A stretch of DNA of 24,058 bases, taken from Choristocarpus tenellus KU-1152. Its lineage: Eukaryota; Phaeophyceae. The stretch is taken from contig CAXNAD020000226.1 in NCBI GenBank assembly GCA_964200185.2, positions 1 through 24,058 of the forward strand, read 5' to 3'. The position numbers were made by a program, and so were the translations under genes. Below the pieces are notes generated by a model. That model saw only the letters and a list, made by a program, of their open reading frames with translations. It was not told the origin of the DNA and did not search any database. Shown here piece after piece: positions 9,113 through 19,014 of this stretch (positions are counted from its first letter, which is position 1; each line of letters starts with the position of its first letter).

Positions 9113-9362
9113 GTACCATCATGGCCCAGCCAACGCGGTGGCAATGCTGAGTCTTTGTCCCTCAATTTGTTATATCCTCTTTCTGCAAAACTTTGATGGC
9201 CCACGTGAACTTCAAACCCCTCACCACGCCTTTCCATTTTTTAATCTGTAACTGCACTATTTCCATAATATTACAATTGTAGTCCACTCAAGTAACACGC
9301 ACACTTGCTTTTCCTTGTGCACTCTTTTCATTCCTGCGAAAATATATACTTTGTTGGTCCAG

Positions 9363-9515
9363 GTCACTTTCTCGGAGCTTTTTGTTGTGGAAGATGACCT
9401 AAAGCAGAAGGCTGAGGACGATGCCTTGGCCCTGTCCACAATGGAGGAAAGGTTGCAAGAGCTTGAAATGGGCTTGCAGGGGGCCACAGACAATGCAGAA
9501 CGCGCTTACGCGGAG
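9363..9515 (+). CDS. Exon 12: coiled coil, 51 codons
   Basis: The acceptor TTGTTGGTCCAG precedes VTFSELFVVEDDLKQKAEDD, then ALALSTMEERLQELEMGLQG, then ATDNAERAYAE, with donor GAG|GTGGGT. Phase 0-0. The next intron (9516-9801, 286 nt, ending GGCTATCCCTCAG) has no recognised content. Confidence 0.86.
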
Positions 9516-9801
9516 GTGGGTTATGAAGGGGAGAGGGGGGAGGAACAAGAGAGTTCAGAAACGTTCTTTCAACTACTTTGGTTGCAAAGATTTGAAGCAT
9601 TCTGTCTGGACTACATGTAGAGTTGTATATGACACCATTTGCTTCACAAATGTGTCGAAGACAGCTAGGGGGACAGGAAGTTGTGACAAGCCAACATTTA
9701 TGTCCTCTGTATGGAATGGGGTGCACTATGCTTGACATGGGCTATTCCATTCCGCCATGCAATTGTTGTTTTGATGAGAGATCTGTGTGGCTATCCCTCA
9801 G

Positions 9802-9927
9802 GCGGAGCTACTTAGGGAAGAGGTGTCTGCAGAGAAGGAGTTGCTGGCAGGAGCAGAGGCTCTGACAGACCAGCTGCAGGCCAGGGCGAAACAAGCCGAG
9901 TCTATGGTTGAGGACCTCAAGGCAAAG
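9802..9927 (+). CDS. Exon 13: coiled coil, 42 codons
   Basis: Lies between GGCTATCCCTCAG and AAG|GTTGAA. The peptide reads AELLREEVSAEKELLAGAEA, then LTDQLQARAKQAESMVEDLK, then AK. The frame stays open for about 40 more codons, but these become Cys/Gly/Ser-rich, so the coil-to-noncoil change supports the donor at 9928. Confidence 0.8.
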
Positions 9928-10358
9928 GTTGAAGAACAATGTTGCTTAGAAGCACTATTGATAGGGGTTGTGCTTAAGTGTCCCAGTGGGAATCAGAGTT
10001 GTTTCAGCAGTTCATGCGCTGAGCAGACAGGATTGTGGTTTTGTTGAAGGCTTTATACGGGAGGGGGAGACTGTTGTGGAAGCTATTGCCACTAAGTTCT
10101 TCATTTGGGCTGTCTTTCCACTGCAGGACACATTAATATTTTAGGGCATTCCCCAAACAAGGGATCCACTTGTGCCCCTACATAGTTGCCCAATACTGCT
10201 CAGGTACCTACCTGCCTTTGCGACAAAATCATACCCCAAAGGGTTGAACCACTATGGTTTCTTTCCTCTCCCAGAAAAAAAGAGTAGGACAGGTGAAACA
10301 TGCATATCCTGTTTATGTTGTAACGTTGGAGCCCAAACCCCATTCACCTGGTGTGTAG
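9928..10358 (+). other. Intron 13
   Basis: A 431-nt intron from GTTGAA to CCTGGTGTGTAG. No coding-like segment or repeat was recognised. Confidence 0.5.
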
Positions 10359-10508
10359 GTGCGAGCTTCCAAGGATGAATCCCAACGACTTCATGGGCAG
10401 CTTGAGGCCACAGGCCTTTCTGACACTGCCATGATGGGGCTGCTGAGGAGCCGAGACGCCGCTCTGACAGCTGCTGTGTCAAGGACATCAGCACTTGAGC
10501 ATGCCATG
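10359..10508 (+). CDS. Exon 14: coiled coil, 50 codons
   Basis: Starts after GGTGTGTAG and ends ATG|GTGTGA. The peptide reads VRASKDESQRLHGQLEATGL, then SDTAMMGLLRSRDAALTAAV, then SRTSALEHAM. It is the only phase-0 exon here not ending in an NAG codon. An in-frame TGA lies immediately inside the intron. Phase 0-0. Confidence 0.84.
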
Positions 10509-11065
10509 GTGTGATTTAGTTTAATAGTTTGAAGTGTTGGACTGTGAACTAGCGAAAACACATTTGGGATTGAGGAAAGGTTGGGAGGAGAGTGGGACAG
10601 GCATATGCAGGGTGTCGTAGGACCAATATGCAGCAGCTCTTGAGGAGAGGGGGGAAAACGATGATGTATCTGATTTAGTGTTCACTGGGCTTCTTATTTA
10701 CATCTCTTTCTAGTGGGGGATATTTACAACCCATTATCTGTGTGGTTGAAAACTGCAATAAAGTGGGAGAATTGGAGACTCCATGTACTTTGGACTGTTT
10801 TTAGATGCCTGGGTAAACTCAACACCTACTCTACTGCAACAGAGTGCATATTAGGGAATCTGCCTTTGTACCATACTGCCCCCTTCCTCTTCCCACCTCT
10901 TCCCACCTCTCCCCATCATCAAACCTCTGCCCCACGTGAAAGCAAACTGATATCCAGGACCACTGCAACAACACCATCCTAACCCCTAACCTAATGTTAA
11001 CGCTATCCGCACTCTCTGTACCTACCTTTCTGGGGGTTGGTTACCGGGGATCGATGGGAACCTAG
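10509..11065 (+). other. Intron 14
   Basis: A 557-nt intron from GTGTGA to GGGAACCTAG. A 10-base tandem (TCCCACCTCT twice, 10891-10910) sits in a C-rich stretch. CCTAACCCCTAACCTAA near 10978 is weakly telomere-like. No coding exon was seen. Confidence 0.5.
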
Positions 11066-11230
11066 GATGAGCTGCAGGAAAGACACTCTGCAGCCCAGGA
11101 TAAGGCAACAGAACTCAATTTCAAGGTAGAGAACCTTTTGGGCCAATTGGAGGGAAATGGGACCTTTGACCGGCATACGAGAGACATGCTCCAACATGCG
11201 GAGGAAGAGCTCAAACACCTACGCATAAAG
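11066..11230 (+). CDS. Exon 15: coiled coil, 55 codons
   Basis: Starts after GAACCTAG and ends AAG|GTACAC. The peptide reads DELQERHSAAQDKATELNFK, then VENLLGQLEGNGTFDRHTRD, then MLQHAEEELKHLRIK. A GNGTF break interrupts the heptad pattern in the middle. Phase 0-0. Confidence 0.86.
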
Positions 11231-11685
11231 GTACACACTACATTTCTGTATAAAGGTAGATGCAGGGGGGGAATGGAGATTGGAATGAGACTGGTGAATA
11301 GATAAGGAGTCAAGATTTGGTGACATCGCAGCTATCAGAGTTTTCTACAGTGTAGGCACTTTGGAGTGTAGTGAAATGACCGTCTAATCCTGAAGTTCCT
11401 GCTAGTCAGTTGGATACCATACTCAACTCCCCACCCTTCTACCAGAGTTACACCAACTATTTTTCCCTTGCATCCTACCCGCCCACCCACCACAATCCCA
11501 CCACCTGTAGCCCCACTATCTCAAACTGAAATCACGCATGTCCATCATTCACTAACATCCAAGCTTTTTGGCTCTCCAGCCTCTCACTTTTTTTACACTG
11601 CCCTTAACATACTAACTTCCCACCTCCTGCCCCTTAACGTTCCATTGGTTTCTCACCTTCAAACCTCCCCCTCCCCCCCCCACAG
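11231..11685 (+). other. Intron 15
   Basis: A 455-nt intron from GTACAC to CCCCTCCCCCCCCCACAG. Its last 250 bases are strongly C/T-rich. No coding segment was recognised. Confidence 0.55.
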
Positions 11686-11932
11686 GTGTCAGAGGCCAGC
11701 ATAGAAGAATCATCTCTTCGTAATCGCCTGAACGCCTCCCTCTCTGAGATAGAGACCTGGGCAAGAAAGTTGGAGGAAGTCGAGAGAGCATTGACAGGGA
11801 AGGATGATCAGCTTTTGGAGGCAAAAAAACAAGCAACAGAGGCCGTGGCACAGATATCTGAGCTTGGCTTGGAGCGGGATGAATTGATAAGGAGAGTGGC
11901 AGAGGCACAGGAAGAGGTGTCAGCAGGAGCAG
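11686..11932 (+). CDS. Exon 16: coiled coil, 82 codons plus one base (phase 0-1)
   Basis: A very strong C-tract acceptor precedes VSEASIEESSLRNRLNASLS. The exon continues EIETWARKLEEVERALTGKD to DELIRRVAEAQEEVSAGA and ends GCAG|GTAGTG, leaving one base (phase 1). This pairs with the CCCACAG acceptor of exon 17 to give GAGMSLL-type continuity (A, E, GMSLLQ). An alternative is GAG|GTGTCA at 11916 (phase 0) joined to 12460. Confidence 0.88.
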
Positions 11933-12439
11933 GTAGTGGATTTGGTTGCTGTTGGGACTGGGATGTTGATGTTTTGGGGAGTTGATGTGGGAGTAGAAGG
12001 AGAAGGATATTTTTTGGAACCTATAGGAAGAAGTTAGGGGTGTGGCAGTGGAAAGATGGTTTGGCAAGGTGAAAAGCTGGGCAGGGAATTGAGTTTAGGA
12101 CTCACAAAGCTTGAGAAGAAAAAAAGCAATGATTGCTGGTTGTTGCCAAGACAAAGCAGGCAAATGGGGGTGATTTGTTGCATTGGAGGTTTCAAGTCAT
12201 GGGTGTGTTTGATCTGCAGGGAAAGACTTTGCAGTGCCCCCTTAAGGTTTTAGAAACACACCCTTTGTATATCACTTAGGGTTAGGGTTTGTCCATGTGG
12301 AGGGGCCTATTCCCCACAACATATTCAGGTATGCATTGTTCCAGCCTTGAGATAATTCTCTCTGGTGTCCCTCACCCTGATTCACGCCATACAACCTTCT
12401 GTTCATATCTCCCCACTATCCTCTACCCATAACCCACAG
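11933..12439 (+). other. Intron 16 (phase 1)
   Basis: A 507-nt intron from GTAGTG to TACCCATAACCCACAG. It contains TTAGGGTTAGGGTTT at 12276-12290. No coding segment was seen. Confidence 0.5.
12276..12290 (+). repeat. Telomere-like TTAGGG motif in intron 16
   Basis: TTAGGGTTAGGGTTT, two and a half units. It is the opposite orientation of the motif at 5685-5698. Too short to argue for a true interstitial telomere. Confidence 0.4.
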
Positions 12440-12607
12440 AAGGGATGTCTCTGTTGCAGACTGAGCTCAGAGCTAGAGAGGACCATCTCGCAAAGACAAT
12501 CCACAAGTTAGATGAGTCTAATGCCATAGCCAGAGAGAAGTCAGCTCTTGAGGCAACTCTGAGGGCCAGCAGTGTGAAAGAAGCCAAGAGATACAGAGAT
12601 CTTGAAG
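12440..12607 (+). CDS. Exon 17: coiled coil, 56 codons, phase 1-1
   Basis: The acceptor CATAACCCACAG completes a split Glu codon, then GMSLLQTELRAREDHLAKTI, HKLDESNAIAREKSALEATL and RASSVKEAKRYRDLE, with donor GAAG|GTGGGT. A second acceptor TGTTGCAG at 12459 would give phase 0. The phase-1 reading is preferred because its 3' end is clearly phase 1 and exon 18 requires it. Confidence 0.85.
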
Positions 12608-13384
12608 GTGGGTAGATGGTGGAGGATGTGCTCTGGCATTTTAAAATAACAAATCCATGTTTTCTCTGAGGAGTGCATTATACCTGTGCACTGTGCTTAT
12701 GGTCCAAAACCACTTCTGACATTTTGTCTTCCAGAAATTTATGTGCTCTGTTGACTTATCCACTGGCAAAGTATGCCCTGTTTGCATCTCTTTGTGAAGG
12801 GTACTTTGTACCTCTTCTCTTGGTAGATGGACAATATCGTGAACTTCTTGTTGGCGTAATTACCAGAGGTGACCACGGGCAATAGGTCAAATACCGTTCT
12901 CTTCCTTAAAGAAAGCGGTTATTCAGAGCATCTGGATATGGGTTCTGATTAGGTTTTTTGATATTCGTTTCACTTGGAATGCAGTACCCCCATGCAATTG
13001 AACACTTTAGATTGCTTTCAAATGAAGCAAACAAGAATGGTACATAATGCCTAGTGGAAATGACAGGTTATGTCAGGCTTGAGAGCCCAAGATGGTTCAA
13101 ATACCTTAAAGGGGATCATAAACATGTTCCAGGGCAAAGAGTTTTCCATTATACAGAAAGGAAAGGAGAGCCAAGGGTTGAGTCTGATCATTCCTGGTAC
13201 TGGAGAACAAGAGATCAGAGAATGGTGTTAAAAACCATGGGACAGGGAAGTCAAGAATATGGTACAAATGAGTGCCTGCAAGTGCTGTGGAATTTGCAAT
13301 GAGTTCTTGTTTTATGGTTGCGATTTCTGCCCCCCAAACCCCCACCCCCCCCTCCTTGCCACACCATGCTTTCCTTCTCTGCAG
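12608..13384 (+). other. Intron 17 (phase 1)
   Basis: A 777-nt intron from GTGGGT to CCTTCTCTGCAG. The first codons read on to an immediate TAG. A purine-rich open frame at 13054-13302 (82 codons from GTG, or 80 from the ATG at 13060) lies inside but lacks splice context and coil composition. TTTTGTCTTCCAG near 12735 is an unused acceptor-like site. Confidence 0.5.
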
Positions 13385-13515
13385 ACCAACTGGAGAATTC
13401 TTTAGGAAGGGTACAGAGCCTTGAGGTGGCTGAGGCTTCACAAAGGCATCTTGTGGAGGAACTTCAACATTCAATAGACACATTGGAGGGAGAGATGGAG
13501 ACTCTTCAAGTGCAG
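13385..13515 (+). CDS. Exon 18: coiled coil, phase 1-0
   Basis: The acceptor TCCTTCTCTGCAG is followed by the last two bases of a split Asp codon, then QLENSLGRVQSLEVAEASQR, HLVEELQHSIDTLEGEMETL and QVQ, with donor CAG|GTATAG. The frame fixes intron 17 as phase 1. The donor hexamer contains an in-frame TAG. Confidence 0.87.
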
Positions 13516-13883
13516 GTATAGCACATGCACGTGGTTTTCCCAAATGGACTAGGGAAGTATGTGTCTTCCTACAGTAGGGCTCCACCTCAAGGAAGTGAAG
13601 CTGCTACTTCTTTGTTTACTTTCTCAGGACTCTGTGGCTAGAGTCACATCCTAGCTACAGCAACAATTAGTCTATGCCCATACTGACCCTCTCCTGTACC
13701 TCTTTCCCAGGACTTCAAAAGCTCTTCCCTTAGCACATCCTTGTGATCATTAACCCCACAATATCCTTTTTGGCAAATCTTACACATCCACATACAATGA
13801 AGCGCTGACTGATACATCCTAACCTCATACCCCTTGCTGTTTCATGCTTTCCTCTTCCATCTGTCTGCACCACGTTCTTCCAG
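13516..13883 (+). other. Intron 18
   Basis: A 368-nt intron from GTATAG to CACGTTCTTCCAG. Nothing coding or repetitive was recognised. Confidence 0.5.
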
Positions 13884-13982
13884 ATAGAGTCTGAGTCTGC
13901 AGGTCGTAAGGATGCAGAGTCTTGCTTGACAGAGAGCAAGGAGAGGGAAGAGGAAGGAGTGAAGGAGCTCAGGGAAATGAAG
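13884..13982 (+). CDS. Exon 19: charged coiled coil, 33 codons
   Basis: Lies between CGTTCTTCCAG and AAG|GTGAGA. The peptide reads IESESAGRKDAESCLTESKE, then REEEGVKELREMK. Phase 0-0. It precedes the longest intron of the window. Confidence 0.85.
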
Positions 13983-14295
13983 GTGAGATCAGCACACAGT
14001 ATAGCAAATAACAGGATTGGGGTCATTTTAGCCCACCACTACAACCAATGCTCTATTTTTCTTGTACTATTGTATAATATATCTTGTGTTGTTCATACCC
14101 CTTACCAAACCAATTAGTTGGAAACACATGAACATATCGAGAAATTGCTCCAAGCGTAAGAGCATGATACCTTGGCAACACCAACCACAAATAGTCAATG
14201 TCATCTATGTAGTTATGTTCTCGAGAAACCAGTATGCTCAGCAACCACTCTGTCAGTTCCCATTTTTGATATTTTTTCTTGCAGTTTGCAGGTAA

Positions 14296-14440
14296 GATAG
14301 ATAGTTAGCCTCGTACAATTCTCCTTGCACAAAATATTATATCAATTGGGCTACAATGGTTGGAATGTTGTGAGCTGGTTTATTGTTTATTGAAGGGGAG
14401 GCAATTTGTTACCCATATATCTGGAAGAAAACAAGAGCCT
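14296..14440 (+). repeat. Diverged direct repeat, copy A
   Basis: Aligns with 15345-15485: AGATAGATAGTTAGCCT against AGACAGATAGTGAGCCT, a shared ATGGTTGGAATGTT, then GAGGCAATTTGTTACC against GAGCCAAGTTGTTGCC and a shared GAAGAAAA. By eye about 65-75% identity. Confidence 0.6.
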
Positions 14441-14664
14441 GGATACCACATTGAGTACCCTCTAGAAAATTGATCCCTCTATAATATTAAGTACTGATTT
14501 TCAATCTACTGAACTCCACATACTAGTATCGTAGTGAAGACACTGTGAATAAAAATAGGAATTAATTTTCATAAGACGAAATTTAGTGTATCTATTTTCT
14601 CATTGTTGGTACATACATCACTTCAAACAAATTTTGGGCAACATACTCTCTGGTGCACTTTACT

Positions 14665-15297
14665 TTAACATTCAGTGTCCAGTCCCTCTAACTCGCACCT
14701 GGGAGAGAGATCCATGGGTTCAGAGGTGAGGATGTGGTCCGAACATCCATCAATCCCACTCCTTCCAGAGGTGTCTCCAGCATACAACCACTGGTCCAAG
14801 TTGAAATCAGTATTGCCCACATTGATGGTTACACCCACTAGCTTACTTGGAGCTCCCAAGTCCCGTCCCTCGTATTTTTCAAGCAGTGCCATCCTCATCC
14901 TCCTTTGATCTCTTCACTATGTCCTCAGTGAAGGTAGTATCATCCACATAATGGAGTAGGATTAAGAATCACCTACCCTCAAACTGCTTTGAGTAAAGGC
15001 AGCCATTATGCCTTCTATTTGTCAATCCTTGAGTCAAATTGCTCCCTTTAAGCTCCTTACCAATTCTAAAGCTGATTGTTTAATGCTGTCAAATTCCTTA
15101 GCGATCTTCACCACAGAACCATCTGGCAGATCCAGTCGTAAGTCTTCATGGAGAGATGCACTCAGGTACACCTGTGTGAATCCAGGGAATGGATACTCCA
15201 GCCGTAATGCACCTGCATAGCCCACCAAGGCGAATCTATAATAAGTCTTTGTGTATCTAGAATGACCCCATGCATGCATACATACAGGCAGCTTCAC
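14665..15297 (-). mobile_element. Decayed Ty1/copia-type reverse transcriptase fragment
   Basis: Read on the minus strand, three blocks occur in copia pol order. First, 15297-15034 contains DLRLDLPDGS and ELVRSLKG, resembling the 'LPEG ... SLYGL' region. Second, around 14975-14939 comes ILLHYVDD, with the catalytic YVDD at 14950-14939. Third, after a one-frame shift, 14898-14665 contains KYEGRDLGAPSKLVGVTI and, about 45 residues later, TSEPMDLSP, resembling the 'F.M.DLG ... LG.EI ... TPMD' segment. Spacing between the last two blocks matches the family. Stops and frame changes between blocks show it is dead. Gag, protease, integrase and RNase H were not found. Confidence 0.72.
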
Positions 15298-15344
15298 AAC
15301 CTTCGCAATATGTGTTTGCAGCTTATAGCTGAGGAGGCTATAGA

Positions 15345-15485
15345 GACAGATAGTGAGCCTAAAATGATGCCCCTTGTACAGAATAAGATGCCAAGTAGAT
15401 TACGATGGTTGGAATGTTCCAAAGTAGATTGCATTAATTGGTGAGGAGCCAAGTTGTTGCCAATGTTTCTAGAAGAAAAAAGTCT
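15345..15485 (+). repeat. Diverged direct repeat, copy B
   Basis: Partner of 14296-14440 in the same orientation, about 1.05 kb away. The two copies bracket the reverse transcriptase fragment. They might be relic long terminal repeats of a heavily deleted element or simply an old duplication. Confidence 0.6.
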
Positions 15486-16324
15486 GTGTAAAACAACAAA
15501 CTCCTTCCAGACTACTGAAATATTGAATAGTAATCTACCAAACCCAAGATAGGGACATGACAGTGCCTGTTCCAATTATGTACCAACACTTGTATTTTCC
15601 ATCTTAATCTGTGTAACATTGAAGTGATGCCAATACTGCACCAAAAAATTATGCTTCACAAGGCCCCTCTCACCAACACCACAAGCTCCTTGCATGGCCC
15701 TCTCTGTTCTTACTGCATCACCTCACAACAACCACATGGTATTAAAAATATATGTTCTCCTGACAGTCCACCAACAGACCTCGTTGTAGTGCACATGCAT
15801 GTGCCCTTGCCCCATACCTTGAACTGTAACCAAAAAATTGATGAACACTTTGAGTAGCAAGGACAGAGGTGACTCTTTTGAGTGGCCATGAACTCTTACT
15901 CCCAAATTTCTTGCCACTGATATTCAACATTCAGTCACAAGGAATTGGGACATCACTTCTGATCAATCCAGGTGCTTTTTTTTTTAGAGTGCAACAAGCA
16001 TTAGAGCTACATGGTCGATCAGAATACTCCATGGTACGGACCAAGACAATGCATATTTTCACTTTTATGTATTTTATGGTGTGATGCCAATCATATGCTT
16101 TGAAGTACTTACTTACTGTTGCATTGTGTTGTGTATGTCCTTATGTCTCTTGACTTTGTTCGCCCTTTCTTCTGTTTATAATTTCCATTCAATCTATCTA
16201 AGCCTATCCCTGCCTTCCCATACCTTTGCATGGAGCACTGTCCTCAAGTAGCTGTTCTTGTCCACGACCTAGTCAGTGTACAGTCCATCTTTCCACATCT
16301 CAGTTATTGTGTCCCATATATCAG

Positions 16325-16402
16325 GAGCAACTATTATCGGCAGTGGAGAGAGCTCAGATATCTGAGGATGAGGCAAGGGTGTGTGCTAAGAGAGCTAATG
16401 AG
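16325..16402 (+). CDS. Exon 20: coiled coil, 26 codons
   Basis: Starts after CCCATATATCAG and ends GAG|GTGGGA. The peptide reads EQLLSAVERAQISEDEARVC, then AKRANE. Phase 0-0, so it joins exon 19 in frame across the 2.3-kb intron. The next intron (16403-16630, 228 nt) ends in a C/T tract and TCTCCACAG. Confidence 0.83.
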
Positions 16403-16630
16403 GTGGGACCACAGGAAAGAAATCCAAATTCTGTTTCCAATGTAGCGCTATACACACACAATGCATGTACGAATACACCATGTGGTACAAGCTTTCCCCC
16501 CACCCACCATCAAAACTCTACTGTACCCTTTCCCCACTTAAAAGGGTGAAGGACAAGCAGTGGTGTTCTCACCAGCTTGAACCATATTTGCAACCTACCT
16601 GCTCCTACCCTCTCTATCACTTCTCCACAG

Positions 16631-16789
16631 GTATCAGCTGAGAGGGTTGCCAGGGACAATGAAATAGTCGAACTTTCGCTGAAGCTGACCAAGGCACAAG
16701 GGGATGCCCAGTCCCATGCTGAGAGCTCTGCTGAGCTTCAGAGGCGTGTGAATGAGCTTGAGGGCGAAATGAGCACACTGTGGGGTCAG
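16631..16789 (+). CDS. Exon 21: coiled coil, 53 codons
   Basis: The acceptor CACTTCTCCACAG is followed by VSAERVARDNEIVELSLKLT, then KAQGDAQSHAESSAELQRRV, then NELEGEMSTLWGQ, with consensus donor CAG|GTGAGA. Phase 0-0. Confidence 0.9.
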
Positions 16790-17290
16790 GTGAGAGAGAG
16801 CCTGGTGGCATTACATTTCTGTGTTGTGTGCAAACTAGGCAACATGATAGAACGTATGGAGTTGTTGAGGTAACTTGTGCCTTGTGCAACAATTATGATT
16901 GTTCTTGTCACTGGAGCATCTTGGGTGTGCGTATTCATGCCTTGATTGTGCGTAACATGAAGTTCTACAGCATTGGAAATTTCTTGTTCACAATGAGAAA
17001 GTGACATGTGTTTGACTAGATAGCAACATAGGAGCACCTCTTTAGGTGCTTTGGGTGGGCCTTACTGACCTTTCCCGGTGACAAATGCATCAAAAGTGCT
17101 GCAAGCATGACAATTTGGAAGTTTCCAACTCACCCGGTAAATGCCTACTCTGGAGTAGTTTGTACCTGGTTATTGCTGCCTGTAACTTCTACCTTCTTCA
17201 CTCTTGTAGGACATTGCTATATCCTATTGCCCAACCCCTGCCAAGTCCCCTCTCTCCCCTATCTATTTTTTCCTCTACCTTATGGTGAAG
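16790..17290 (+). other. Intron 21
   Basis: A 501-nt intron from GTGAGA to CCTTATGGTGAAG. It contains TACTCTGGAGTA at 17146-17157, a third copy of the dispersed word. No coding segment was seen. Confidence 0.5.
17146..17157 (+). repeat. Dispersed word, partial copy 3
   Basis: TACTCTGGAGTA, with inverted 5-base arms TACTC/GAGTA. It shares 11 bases with 8278-8293 and 12 with 20951-20967. Confidence 0.45.
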
Positions 17291-17452
17291 GTTGATGCAG
17301 CAGGGTCCAAGCTGGAGGAGGAACAGTCAAGGGCTAAGCTCACTGTTAAATCCATGGAGAAGTCTATTGAGGAAGGGAGACTAGTTGGACAGCAGTTAGC
17401 TGATGTCCAGGCCGAGTTGAACCAGGCTTTGGAATTATTGGGAAATTCGCAG
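17291..17452 (+). CDS. Exon 22: coiled coil, 54 codons
   Basis: Starts after TATGGTGAAG (the pyrimidine tract lies about 12 bases further upstream) and ends CAG|GTGAAA. The peptide reads VDAAGSKLEEEQSRAKLTVK, then SMEKSIEEGRLVGQQLADVQ, then AELNQALELLGNSQ. Phase 0-0. An upstream start would add only VK. Confidence 0.87.
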
Positions 17453-18091
17453 GTGAAAAACCTCCAAGTGTGCAGGCAACTTTTTCCTCTCTTTCTGCTT
17501 ACCCCAACAAACCTCATTATCCTTCTGGTGATCCTCTCATCTATCACATTTCGGCTTCACTTCTGAGGGTGAGGCACTATGCGAGGACAACCTCAAACAT
17601 GTCTTGCAAGTATAATATCAACAAGAGTTACTGTAAGTATGTATTTTCTTTTAAATGTGTTGTACAGCATAGGCTCAAGGGGGGTTTCTCTTATTTCAAG
17701 GGGGAGAATGGACCTTGGTGCTGATGCTGACCTTATTTTTGAGTAATGGCCCTCTTGGATCATACCCAAAGGGAAGAGCCTGACAATAACACCAATCATC
17801 TAGAGCTATTGCTAGCAACAGTGCATTTGCGTTACATTGAGCTCTTTTTTCTGCATTTACGTGTTACCTGTCCAGGAATACAACTCTTTACTCAGCTCAT
17901 TTTATCCATCTCCCTGCTCGCCTCACCTAAACCTCTCACCTTGCACTTATCCTATACTACTCCAACATTAACCTGAAGTCTCCGCCTAAACTACACCCAC
18001 CCCTGACTGCATCTGCCTACCCTGCCTCCTCCCCCACCTCATTACATACCTCCCTCAAATTCCCATTCCTGCCCACTTGCTCGGGGCATAG
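17453..18091 (+). other. Intron 22
   Basis: A 639-nt intron from GTGAAA to CTCGGGGCATAG. The last 200 bases are C/T-rich. No coding segment was recognised. Confidence 0.5.
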
Positions 18092-18481
18092 ACTGAGCTT
18101 GACAATGTCCGGGATGAACTCTTAGTTGTCCGAGAGCAACTGCGCCGTGCCCCCCGCAATGAAGACCTTGCAAGTGCCATCACAGCAGCGGAGGAGGGTC
18201 AGGCTGGACAGGCTGAGGCATTGGAGGCTCTGGAGCAGACCGAGACCACTGTTAAACGACTCCAAGGGGAGGAGGCAAAGGCTAGGGGAGAGGTGAATGA
18301 GTTGAGGCTTGCGCTAGAATCAGAAGAGGCAGCAACAGAGGCCTTGCGATCAGAGCTGGAACAACAGCACATTGAGCTAAGAGCAATGGAAGTGAAGGCG
18401 ACTGAGGCTGGGGAAGAGAGGGACAGGGCACTTGAGAGGGTGAAGGATCTGATACTCAAGCTTCAGACTTCTGAAGGGGAG
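18092..18481 (+). CDS. Exon 23: coiled coil, 130 codons
   Basis: Starts after CGGGGCATAG with TELDNVRDELLVVREQLRRA, then a short break (PRNEDL). It continues through QAEALEALEQTETTVKRLQG and LRSELEQQHIELRAMEVKAT to RVKDLILKLQTSEGE and donor GAG|GTCAGT. Strong heptad pattern and high Glu content. Phase 0-0. Confidence 0.92.
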
Positions 18482-19014
18482 GTCAGTTACTGCGGAGTGG
18501 AAAGAGGAGTGGAGGAGAGGATTATCTTCTGGTAGTGGGAGAAGGATAGATGGTTGGCCTGAACCAATATTTCATGGATTCATGTGATGTAGACAAGGGG
18601 GAGGAATGCGATCTGCGTTGAATTAAAGGCTTGAGATATCATTTAGTTGTTGTATCATTCAGAAATATCACTGTTTGAAGTATGTCATGCAGAGTATTAT
18701 GTTACACTTTTCAAGTGCGTTATTTCTTGTTTATCATGATACCTGAGGGAAAATGCTCGAGTTGTATTGCTATGGTATGTGTGAAAAATTAAAACACATT
18801 TAAGATTGTACCGCAACATCTTGCCTCAAGTAAATTCACCTGATACATTTTCTGCTACCCATTCCACTGCAAGCACAATTGAAATCAAATCTAATGTATA
18901 TATCAAGTGTGTCTAGGCAGCACAAACATCTGCAAGCATAGACAATCTGTAGTTTCTTACCTCCACCTCAATCAAAGTATGGCAATGATGACCCTCCCTC
19001 TCCCACAACTGTAG
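18482..19014 (+). other. Intron 23
   Basis: A 533-nt intron from GTCAGT to CTCTCCCACAACTGTAG. AT-rich in its middle part. No coding segment or repeat was recognised. Confidence 0.5.

Larger units (their letters stand above)
13983..16324 (+). other. Intron 19, 2.3 kb, with retroelement relic
   Basis: Runs from GTGAGA to CCCATATATCAG. It is AT-richer than the other introns. It holds two diverged direct repeats (14296-14440 and 15345-15485) and a minus-strand copia-type reverse transcriptase fragment (about 14665-15297). A poly-T acceptor-like site at 15987 precedes VQQALELHGRSEYSM, but its phase does not match exon 19. Confidence 0.6.

Noticed and set aside
8545-9237. Minus-strand open frame of 230 codons
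   Set aside because: It lies opposite exon 11, has Ser/Pro/Cys-rich antisense composition and no splice or promoter context; the plus strand explains the openness.
11612-12067. Minus-strand open frame of 151 codons
   Set aside because: Antisense of exon 16 plus the C-tract of intron 15; low-complexity Pro/Leu/Ser peptide.
5685-12290. Telomere-like words as evidence of a chromosome end or fusion
   Set aside because: Only two short unlinked motifs of two units each, in opposite orientations, within introns of an intact-looking gene.
15988-16033. Possible small exon VQQALELHGRSEYSM after a poly-T acceptor
   Set aside because: The acceptor at 15987 leaves one extra base and the next AG leaves two, so neither joins exon 19 in phase 0; exon 19 to exon 20 joins cleanly without it.
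13983-16324. A complete LTR retrotransposon
   Set aside because: Only reverse transcriptase-like blocks are visible; no integrase, protease, RNase H, primer-binding site or clear TG...CA ends could be identified.
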